The notes under the pieces: generated by a model
Database searches by the model: none
Told to the model about the DNA's origin: nothing
Seen by the model: the letters and a program-made list of their open reading frames with translations, nothing else
Source: UBA2988 sp965237965
GTDB lineage: Bacteria > Gemmatimonadota > Gemmatimonadetes > Longimicrobiales > Gaopeijiaceae
Reading direction: 5' to 3'
Length of the DNA: 64,000 nucleotides
NCBI GenBank assembly: GCA_965237965.1
Contig: CBDEGT010000003.1
Span: 1,240,001 to 1,304,000, forward strand
Part shown: in pieces, positions 57,758 through 64,000 of the stretch
How positions within the stretch are numbered: the stretch's first letter is position 1
Layout: every line of letters starts with the position of its first letter
Position numbers and translations under genes: made by a program

Positions 57758-59005
57758 CTAGGAATCCAGCAGGGCCATCACCAGCCCGCTGCGGACCTTG
57801 GACTCGAACCAGGTCGACTTGGGGGGCATGAGCCGGCTCTGGCGGCATACCTCGATGAACTCGTCCATGGTGACCGCGGGGAGCGTTACCGCATATGTTG
57901 CTCGCCCTTCGTCCACCTCCCGTTGTAGCCACGCCGCGTCCTTGTTGCTGCCTACGAAAGTGAGCCGATCGTCGCCGGCGTTAGCTATGCCGAAGACGTG
58001 GGCAAAGAGGTTCTTCTGGACGATGCCGGAGTCGATGGCCTCGGCCGCGTCGTTCGGGTCGAAGGTCCGCGGAATCGGTCGTAGACGCAGCCAGCCACGG
58101 TCAGGCGTGTAGAGCCCGAGGTCATGGGTTGCGGTGGATTGATAGGGGCCCGTCTCGGCGGGAGTATCGAGTGCGAATTTCTCCTCGATCACAGCTGTCA
58201 GCTGCTTCGTCGGAAGCGCTGGAACCCGCACGAGCCGGTTGTACGGACGGATACCCATGGTGCGAGCCGGAAAGAAGACGCTCAGGAAATGCTCGTATCC
58301 GAGCATGGCCGCAGCGGCGCTCCGGTGATTCCCATCGGCCACATAAGCGTGTGGCTCCTCAGTGAGAAGCTCCTGGAATCGCTGGACAGTCTGCGCGTCG
58401 CGCACGACCCATACACGATGCCGGCTCCCCCTTTCATCGACCACCTCTAGGTCCGGCCCAGCGCCGTCGGCGTGCGCCTCCAAGTTGCTGAGGAACTCGC
58501 CCGTCACGTCGTCGATCGCGTTGTTCACTACGCCGATGGTCGCGTCAGTGGCTTGGATCAGGTTGGCCCGGCCGCGCGCCTTGGGCTCACGGATTCCTTC
58601 GTTCCGGATGATGGCCCCCTGCGGGGTCGCCTCGGTCCGGATCTCACTGGTGCGAGCCATGCCGCCCAGACCGATCTGGCGTACCTCTGGGCGGTTGGGA
58701 TCGTCGATCTCGTAGACCCAGAGGATATCCTGCACCTCCTTGGTCAGTTCGCTCGCCTTGAGTTCCTTCATATTCACCACGGCTCTCGCCAGAGCATCCT
58801 GCGAATCGCCGCGGCCGATCGCTGCAGGGGAGTCCACATCGCAATGGGCCATCGTCACTCGCAGCACGCTCTTGGGATGGTCTTGAAGGAGCTCCCAGAC
58901 TTCGTGATCGCTCTGGAACTCGTCGTAGTTTGGGGCGCTGATCAGGGCGGCAGCAGACGAGTCGACGGGGATGAGGGCGCGACGGACCGGGCTGATCGTA
59001 ATCAT
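57758..59005 (-). CDS. DUF1015 family protein
   Basis: 415 residues of the uncharacterised DUF1015 family, full length. Visible family features are SSAAALISAPNYDEF near the N-terminus, VYEIDDPN, HRVWVVRDAQTVQRF, YVADGNHRSAAAAM (a GNHR-type motif) and FPARTMGIRPYNRLVRVP. No signal peptide, so it is probably cytoplasmic. The family has been linked to D-serine/D-threonine-like metabolism and kinase-like activity in some reports, but I would not assign a reaction here. Confidence 0.87.
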   Translation of the reverse strand: MITISPVRRALIPVDSSAAALISAPNYDEFQSDHEVWELLQDHPKSVLRVTMAHCDVDSPAAIGRGDSQDALARAVVNMKELKASELTKEVQDILWVYEIDDPNRPEVRQIGLGGMARTSEIRTEATPQGAIIRNEGIREPKARGRANLIQATDATIGVVNNAIDDVTGEFLSNLEAHADGAGPDLEVVDERGSRHRVWVVRDAQTVQRFQELLTEEPHAYVADGNHRSAAAAMLGYEHFLSVFFPARTMGIRPYNRLVRVPALPTKQLTAVIEEKFALDTPAETGPYQSTATHDLGLYTPDRGWLRLRPIPRTFDPNDAAEAIDSGIVQKNLFAHVFGIANAGDDRLTFVGSNKDAAWLQREVDEGRATYAVTLPAVTMDEFIEVCRQSRLMPPKSTWFESKVRSGLVMALLDS

Positions 59006-59091
59006 GAGAACGGCGGCCGGTGAAGGGCCCTCTTTAACGAGATTGGCACGATTGAGTATGAAGCGCGAAAGATAGAGCCCAACTACTCAAC

Positions 59092-59901
59092 CTAACGCGC
59101 CGCGAGCTCCCTAAGCACCTCGTCATGGAGCCGGCCGTTGGTCGAGACGCCGGACTTGCCGTGCATCGTGATGTCGCCGGTGAGTGACGTGAAGCGGCCG
59201 CCCGCCTCGGTCACAATGGTGGGGAAGGGGCCGGCGTCCCACGAGGCCATCACCGGGTCGACCATCACTTCGGCGCGGCCGGTCGCGACCAAGCAGTGGC
59301 CGTAGCAGTCTCCCCAGGTGCGGGCGAAGAGGGCGCGCTGCTGCAGCCGGCGGAAGCCGGCTTCCTCGGGACGGGCGAGCATGCTCTCGACGTCGGTGGT
59401 GAGCACGAGTGAGTCCTCGATTCGGTCGGTGTCGGAAACACGGCAGGGCTCGCCATTCAAGCGGCAGCCGAGCCCCCGTCCAGCGGTCACGATCTCACCT
59501 AGAGCGGGAAAGCTCGCCACGCCCACCACGGCCTCACCCGCCACCTCGATCCCGATGAGAACGCCGAAGAGCGGCACCCCGCGCGCGAACGAGCGGGTGC
59601 CGTCGATCGGATCCAGGACCCAACGGACCCGGGCGCCCGGGTTCGCCTCGTCGTACTCCTCGCCGAGCACCGAGTGGTCGGCGAAGCGGGCCGTGATCCG
59701 CTCACGGAGCAACTGCTCGGCACCCCGATCGGCCATGGTCACCGGCGTGCCGTCGACCTTGTTCTCGAACTGCACACGATGCCCGTAGTACCCGAGCGTG
59801 AAGTCGCCGGCCTCGCGCCCCCACTCCTCGGCGGCTTCGAGCAGCTCCGCGACTTCGGCCTCTGCTGCGGGCTCGGTGGCCGTCGGCTGTGGAGTGCTCA
59901 T
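59092..59901 (-). CDS. Inositol monophosphatase family/HisN-like phosphatase
   Basis: 269 residues. Metal-binding motifs are in order: GEEYDEANPG (E), VLDPIDGTRSFARGVPLFG (the DPIDGT signature with both aspartates), and MASWDAGPFPTIVTEAGG (WDAGP). All residues needed for Li-sensitive, Mg-dependent phosphatase activity are visible. The family includes inositol-1-phosphatase, CysQ and histidinol-phosphatase HisN; the length and the GTRSF loop favour the HisN group. The stop overlaps nothing; the start overlaps the GGDEF gene by four bases (59898-59901). Confidence 0.88.
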   Translation of the reverse strand: MSTPQPTATEPAAEAEVAELLEAAEEWGREAGDFTLGYYGHRVQFENKVDGTPVTMADRGAEQLLRERITARFADHSVLGEEYDEANPGARVRWVLDPIDGTRSFARGVPLFGVLIGIEVAGEAVVGVASFPALGEIVTAGRGLGCRLNGEPCRVSDTDRIEDSLVLTTDVESMLARPEEAGFRRLQQRALFARTWGDCYGHCLVATGRAEVMVDPVMASWDAGPFPTIVTEAGGRFTSLTGDITMHGKSGVSTNGRLHDEVLRELAAR

Positions 59902-61394
59902 CTGCGCCGCTTGCCTTTCATCCGGTACAGATCGGTGTCTGCGGCGTTGAGCACGTCCTCGGCGCCCTTCATCCGCGTGCGGTCGACGGCCGCGAGCCCA
60001 GTGCTCGCCCTGATATCAAAGGGAGCCAGGACGGGATCGCGTTCCATCCTCGCCTCGACGCGCTGCACGTAGATCGAGGCGGCCTCGAGGGTACTGTCCG
60101 AGAGGACCGAGACGAACTCGTCCCCTCCATAGCGGGCCACCAGGTTCATGGCCCGGTTCTCCTCCGCAAGGATGTGGGCGTAAGCGCGCAATGCGTCGTC
60201 GCCGGCCAGGTGCCCCTTCGAGTCGTTGTAGTCCTTGAAGAAGTCCAAATCGTGCATGCAAACGACGAGGTTGCGCCCGCGACGGGCCGCGGCGATTTCA
60301 CGCTTGAGGTGGATGTTGAGGTGCCGTCGATTGGGCAGGCCGGTGAGCGCATCGGTGAGAGACAGCGCCTGCACGCTGGCGTGCAGACGTGCGTTCTCGA
60401 GTGCGAGTGAGGCCTGGTTGGACAGCCGGAGCAACATCCGGGTCTGGTCCTCGGTGAAGTAGTCGGTGCGCGTGCTGCCCGCCGAGAGCAAGCCGGCGAC
60501 CTCGCTGCCGACGATCAGCGGAACCGCGATTCCGGACCCACCCCTGAGTTGCTCGCGCAGCCCGGTCGGTACCGCGGGACTCGCCTCCAGGTCAGGGATG
60601 ATGAATGGCTTGCGTTCCTTGAGCAGGCGCTGCTCAAGCGGGCCGCGCAGATCCCACTCGCTTCCTTCGATCATGGCAATCCGGCCCGCCGAGGCCGCCA
60701 TGCGCGCCAGGTGCTCGTTCTCTATGAGCCAGACTGCCGCTCCATCCACGGGGAAAGCCGCGAGCACCACGTCGATCACCTTCTGGAGTACCTCCTGGGG
60801 ATCCAGGGACGAGGCGAGGGCACGGCCGATCTCCTCGATCCACTCGGCCTCAGCTCGCTGTCGCTCCAACTCGGCCACGAACTGGGCGTTCTCGAGGGCT
60901 ACGGCCGCGACGTCGGCGATTCCCTGCAGCAGCTCGAGGTCGTCCGTCGTATAGGCGTGCGCTCGATAGCCCTGTGTGCTGATCACCCCCAGCACCTTGC
61001 CCTTGTGCGTGAGTGGCGCGGTGATCGCCGAGCGGGCTACTTCGCCGTCCTCGTTCTCCACGACCGAGGCGGACCTCAGCTCGGGACCATCCTCCACCAT
61101 GGAGCCGCGGCCTTCGCGGATGACCTCGCTGTCGCTCCCCCGGTAGGTGAGCTCGACATGCCTGTTCACCCCTCGGTCCACGTTGAAGACGATGGTCGCG
61201 AGATCGCGATCAGCGTCATAAAGGGAGATGTAGAACCCCGTCGCCTCCAGCACGCGCGCGGTCTCCCGGTGGATTGCTCGATAGAGATCGTCGTGGCTCA
61301 AGGTGCCGGTCAGCGTGCGCCCGATATCGAGCAGGACGCGGTACCTCTCCGCGACGCTGGGATGCCCGGCCGTGGCCTCGACCGAGCGCGTCAT
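59898..61394 (-). CDS. Diguanylate cyclase with two GAF domains
   Basis: 498 residues from the ATG at 61394. Two GAF-like sensor domains (about 20-165 and 190-325) are followed by a GGDEF domain with signature RYGGDEF near residue 424 and the PNRRHLNIHLKREI and HDLDFFKDYNDSKGH motifs that mark an active diguanylate cyclase. It makes cyclic di-GMP in response to a cytoplasmic or bound signal; no membrane helix is seen. The downstream phosphatase gene overlaps by four bases. Confidence 0.9.
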   Translation of the reverse strand: MTRSVEATAGHPSVAERYRVLLDIGRTLTGTLSHDDLYRAIHRETARVLEATGFYISLYDADRDLATIVFNVDRGVNRHVELTYRGSDSEVIREGRGSMVEDGPELRSASVVENEDGEVARSAITAPLTHKGKVLGVISTQGYRAHAYTTDDLELLQGIADVAAVALENAQFVAELERQRAEAEWIEEIGRALASSLDPQEVLQKVIDVVLAAFPVDGAAVWLIENEHLARMAASAGRIAMIEGSEWDLRGPLEQRLLKERKPFIIPDLEASPAVPTGLREQLRGGSGIAVPLIVGSEVAGLLSAGSTRTDYFTEDQTRMLLRLSNQASLALENARLHASVQALSLTDALTGLPNRRHLNIHLKREIAAARRGRNLVVCMHDLDFFKDYNDSKGHLAGDDALRAYAHILAEENRAMNLVARYGGDEFVSVLSDSTLEAASIYVQRVEARMERDPVLAPFDIRASTGLAAVDRTRMKGAEDVLNAADTDLYRMKGKRRR

Positions 61395-61416
61395 GCCGCC
61401 AACCGCGTACCAGACT

Positions 61417-61452
61417 GTGCGGCGGACCGTGCAGCGGATCGTGCAGCGGTGC
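61417..61452. repeat. Tandem 12-bp repeat, three units
   Basis: Three imperfect 12-bp units (consensus GTGCAGCGGAYC) just upstream of the diguanylate cyclase start. They might be a regulator-binding site or slippage product. Small and imperfect, so the evidence is weak. Confidence 0.4.
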
Positions 61453-61551
61453 CGCTGGGGCTTGAGTTCGAAATCATGGGACCCCCGGGGGACGATCGAC
61501 AAAGATAGTTAGCCCCCTCGTGGCTTGCCAAGTCAAGGCGCAGCAAAGACT

Positions 61552-62406
61552 TCAGCCCCCTTTGCCCGTGCGGTCGAGATAGTGCCCGATCTCGAACCCG
61601 ATCGCTCGGACCAGACGCGCTTCGCGCGTGTCGAGCTCGGCCCGGCCCAGCACTGTACGGAGGGTCCGTAGCACCGAATCGGGCCGCCGCGCCCCCTTGA
61701 AGAAGGCGATACGGCGGAGCCCGTCCTCGAGCGCGGAATACATGCTCTCAAGCTCGGCCCGCGTGGCGGGGTCGGTCGCGTGTCGCCCCTGCGGGAGGTC
61801 CCCGGCTGCCCCCCCGGCGGCAAGGAACAGCTCGTACGCTACCACCAGAAACGCTTGGGCGAGATTCAGGCTCCAGTACTCGGGTGTGGTGGGGATGGCA
61901 ACGACCGTGTGGCAGAGGTCGAGTGCCTCGTTGGTCAGCCCGCGGTCCTCACGGCCGAACAGGAGGCAGACGGTACCGCTGGCGGCACGTTCGATCAGAC
62001 CCGGGGCGGCCTCGCGGGGTCGCACGTAGTTGCGGTTCGCCGTGCGCGGGCGCGCGGACGTACCAGCCACGAAGACCGCGTCGGCGACTGCGCTCGCGAG
62101 GTCGTCGTGCAATTCGGCCGCTCCCACCACCACGGCGCTCCGGTGTGCAATGCCCGCGACGCGGTAGGGATCGAAGTCGACGGGTCGCACCAGGCGGAGC
62201 CGATGGAGCCCCATGTTCATCATGGCTCGTACCACCGCAGCCACGTTGACCACGTCCTGGGGCTCGTCGAGCACCACCACCAGGTTGTCGAGAGCGTGCG
62301 CGTCTGCAGTAGGGGCGCGAGGCCGACCCGAATGAGCGCGCGGCGCCTTCGCCGGGTCGCGACGACCGCTCGGTCGCGTTGGGCCGGTCTCAGTCTCCCC
62401 GGGCAT
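61552..62406 (-). CDS. SPOUT-family RNA methyltransferase (TrmJ/SpoU-like)
   Basis: 284 residues. An N-terminal 40-residue basic extension (GRRDPAKAPRAHSGRPRAP) is followed by VVVLDEPQDVVNVAAVVRAMMNMG, a loop with NRNYVRPREAA, and the knot motif CLLFGREDRGLTNEALDLC then PEYWSLNLAQAFLVVAYELF. These are motifs 1 to 3 of the TrmH/TrmJ class that 2'-O-methylates tRNA or rRNA with S-adenosylmethionine. The C-terminal helix follows. It overlaps the TatA gene start by 17 bp and looks coupled to it. Confidence 0.88.
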   Translation of the reverse strand: MPGETETGPTRPSGRRDPAKAPRAHSGRPRAPTADAHALDNLVVVLDEPQDVVNVAAVVRAMMNMGLHRLRLVRPVDFDPYRVAGIAHRSAVVVGAAELHDDLASAVADAVFVAGTSARPRTANRNYVRPREAAPGLIERAASGTVCLLFGREDRGLTNEALDLCHTVVAIPTTPEYWSLNLAQAFLVVAYELFLAAGGAAGDLPQGRHATDPATRAELESMYSALEDGLRRIAFFKGARRPDSVLRTLRTVLGRAELDTREARLVRAIGFEIGHYLDRTGKGG

Positions 62407-62680
62407 CGCGGTCCTCCGGCGGCAGCCGGCGGTCGCGATTCTGGTCGTCTTCCTCAGTCAGCTCGGCCTTGAAGCTCTTGATGCCCCCACCGAGCCCCTT
62501 GGCGATCTCCGGGATCCGTTTGGCGCCGAAGAAGAAGAGCAGGACCAGCGCGATGATGAGCAGCTCACCGACGCCCAGGCCGCCGATCACGAGGGCGAAC
62601 GTGGCGTGGGATCTCCCGAGTCCGAGCTGCTCGCGGAGGCCGGGCTTCGATGGGGTCAGCTGGGCACGGTCGGTGTTCAC
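62390..62680 (-). CDS. tatA: Twin-arginine translocation protein TatA/TatE
   Basis: 96 residues from a GTG at 62680. An N-terminal soluble stretch (about 1-30), then a single membrane helix GELLIIALVLLFFFGAKRIPEIAKGLG in which the FGxKRxPExxxxLG hinge motif after the helix is typical of TatA, and a charged amphipathic tail. The long N-terminal extension is unusual; ordinary TatA starts close to its helix. It exports folded proteins together with TatC, which is not in this window. Confidence 0.9.
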   Translation of the reverse strand: MNTDRAQLTPSKPGLREQLGLGRSHATFALVIGGLGVGELLIIALVLLFFFGAKRIPEIAKGLGGGIKSFKAELTEEDDQNRDRRLPPEDRDARGD

Positions 62681-62681
62681 G

Positions 62682-63851
62682 TCACCCCCTCATGAGGGCC
62701 TTGGCGATCGTCTGTTTCTGCATGTTGGACGTCCCCTCGTAGATCGTCCCGATCTTGGCGTCTCGATATAGCTTTTCCACGGGATACTCTCGCGTGAAGC
62801 CGTAGCCGCCGTACAGATCGATGCAGACCGAGGCGACGCGTTGGGCCACCTCGGAGGAGAACAGCTTGGCCATCGCGGCAGGCACCAGGAACGGCTGGCC
62901 CGCGTCCTTCAGCCGTGCGGCGTTGTACACCATCAGGCGAACCGCCTCAACTTGGGTTGCCAGCTCCGCGATCTGGAACTGTACACCCTGGAAGTCACTG
63001 ATCGGTCGGCCGAACTGCTGCCGTTCCTGGATGTACCCGAGCGCGTGGTCGAGCGCCCCCTGGGCGAGCCCGAGCATCTGAGCGCCGATCCCGATCCGCC
63101 CCTCGTTCAGCGTCTCAATCGCCACCTTGTAGCCCGTCCCGACCTCGCCCAGGACGTTTGAGGCCGGGACGCGTACGTCCTGCAACACCAGCTCGCAGGT
63201 AGACGACGCCCGAATCCCGAGCTTGTCCTCCTTCTTGCCGACGGCGAAGCCGGCCGTGTCCCGCTCCACCATGAACGCGGTGATCCCCCGGTATCCCAGC
63301 TCGGGATCCACGGTCGCGAAGACGATGTAGAGCCCCGCCTCCTGAGCGTTCGTGATCCACATCTTCTGTCCGGTCAGCAGCCAGTCGTCGCCGTCGGGGA
63401 CTGCGCGGCAGGCGAGCGCGAACGCGTCCGATCCGCTCCCCGCCTCCGACAACGCGTAGGCGCCGACCATGTCGGTGGCGAGGCGCGGCAGGTACCTCAC
63501 CCTCAGCACGTCAGATCCCCAGCGGAGCAGCGCGTTGATGACGAGCGTGTTCTGGACGTCCACGAACACCCCGACCGACGGATCAACCCGGGATAGCTCC
63601 TCCACGACCAGCACCGAGGTGAAAAAGGTGGAGCCTGCTCCCCCGTGCGCTTCGGGGATCTCGATCGACATCACCCCGAGCTCGAAGAGCATGGGGACGA
63701 GATCGGGATCGATTCGCTGCGCCTCGTCCATGGCTTGCACGCGCGGCGCCACTTCGGAAGAGGCGAAATTGTGTACCGCGTCCCGAAACATCTGTTCCTC
63801 GTCCGACAGCGTCGTGAGCGGGGAACGGATATCGGCGAGCACGCTGGACAT
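62682..63851 (-). CDS. Acyl-CoA dehydrogenase
   Basis: 389 residues from the ATG at 63851, preferred because AGGTG lies six bases upstream; a GTG at 63872 is possible. Core motifs are AYALSEAGSGSDAFAL, WITNAQEAGLYIVFATVD, YGGYGFTREYPVEKLYRDAKIGTIYEGTSNMQ. The catalytic glutamate is in the YEGTSN segment. A normal-length flavin enzyme of fatty acid beta-oxidation in the cytoplasm. It is followed on the same strand by TatA, with one base between. Confidence 0.92.
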   Translation of the reverse strand: MSSVLADIRSPLTTLSDEEQMFRDAVHNFASSEVAPRVQAMDEAQRIDPDLVPMLFELGVMSIEIPEAHGGAGSTFFTSVLVVEELSRVDPSVGVFVDVQNTLVINALLRWGSDVLRVRYLPRLATDMVGAYALSEAGSGSDAFALACRAVPDGDDWLLTGQKMWITNAQEAGLYIVFATVDPELGYRGITAFMVERDTAGFAVGKKEDKLGIRASSTCELVLQDVRVPASNVLGEVGTGYKVAIETLNEGRIGIGAQMLGLAQGALDHALGYIQERQQFGRPISDFQGVQFQIAELATQVEAVRLMVYNAARLKDAGQPFLVPAAMAKLFSSEVAQRVASVCIDLYGGYGFTREYPVEKLYRDAKIGTIYEGTSNMQKQTIAKALMRG

Positions 63852-63995
63852 GGGTTGCACCTGAGTTTGCACCTGAGCCTGGACCTTGGGGTCACGCCCG
63901 GGTCGGGACCGAAGGATAGGTCGAGGATCAATCTACGAGGTCCTCGGGGCGGCCGGGAACTTCGGATCGCTCCGGCCGGATTAGGAGCCGCCGTC

Positions 63996-64000
63996 ATGCG
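63996..64000 (+). CDS. Possible start of a rightward gene (partial)
   Basis: The last bases contain an ATG at 63996 with AGGAG nine bases upstream, which is a good ribosome-binding arrangement. Only two codons fit in the window, so the product is unknown. A rightward gene would be divergent from the acyl-CoA dehydrogenase. Confidence 0.2.

Noticed and set aside
63855..63878. Direct repeat TTGCACCTGAG twice before the acyl-CoA dehydrogenase
   Set aside because: Only two short copies, which also form the ribosome-site region; too little to call a regulatory element.
1..64000. CRISPR arrays, tRNA and rRNA genes
   Set aside because: No regularly spaced direct repeats of 25-40 bp and no recognisable rRNA or complete tRNA were seen on either strand.

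Overview
This is 64 kb of a high-GC bacterial chromosome whose genes are mostly housekeeping. It has no rRNA, tRNA or CRISPR array. I infer a member of the Gemmatimonadota or a close relative. The reasons are high GC with many GTG starts, a Gld-type ABC/GldG/DUF4340 operon, a full-length serine/threonine kinase plus a kinase N-terminal scrap of the type common in that phylum, a 180-kDa-type NAD-glutamate dehydrogenase, type IV pilus minor pilins and Tat export. This placement rests on family knowledge, not on a marker gene.

Layout. 0-11 kb: partial hydantoinase A divergent from trpE, a small membrane protein, an M20 dipeptidase, the DUF4340-GldG-permease-ATPase operon, small unknowns, and an ECF-like sigma factor with a good terminator. 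11-22.5 kb: a possible V4R-like protein with bacterioferritin comigratory protein (Bcp), a CoA-binding protein, DUF420 protein and heme A synthase, an MsbA-type exporter, a long acyl-CoA dehydrogenase, a patatin, a DnaQ-like exonuclease and a quinone oxidoreductase. 22.56-23.36 kb: an IS5-family element. 23.4-32.4 kb: 2-oxoglutarate dehydrogenase E1, PgeF, a small four-cysteine protein, an alpha/beta hydrolase and a YhaN/YhaO pair. 32.5-37.5 kb: NAD-glutamate dehydrogenase interrupted by an in-frame TAG. 37.4-42.6 kb: a putative outer-membrane protein, an M28 peptidase, and four minor pilin genes behind a clear promoter. 42.7-48.2 kb: an amino acid permease fused to stress-protein domains, a 5'-truncated hydrolase, a TPR lipoprotein and a serine/threonine kinase.

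48.2-57.6 kb is the accessory region. An IS256-family element abuts a radical SAM gene that has lost its 5' end and carries a one-base frameshift. Next, in stop/start-overlapping order, come a G3E (CobW-type) GTPase fused to a methyltransferase and a pyridine nucleotide-disulfide oxidoreductase. A frameshifted MFS transporter converges on them. DsbB-like and NADPH-FMN reductase genes follow, each preceded by a copy of the same roughly 100-bp intergenic element. The radical SAM/GTPase-methyltransferase/oxidoreductase set is the best candidate for an unusual system, plausibly metal- or thiol/selenol-linked chemistry, but its first gene looks inactive here.

57.6-64 kb returns to housekeeping: DUF1015 protein, inositol-phosphatase/HisN-like enzyme, GAF-GGDEF protein, SPOUT RNA methyltransferase, TatA and an acyl-CoA dehydrogenase. 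Several genes carry single-base lesions, so assembly or read error must be excluded before calling them decayed.
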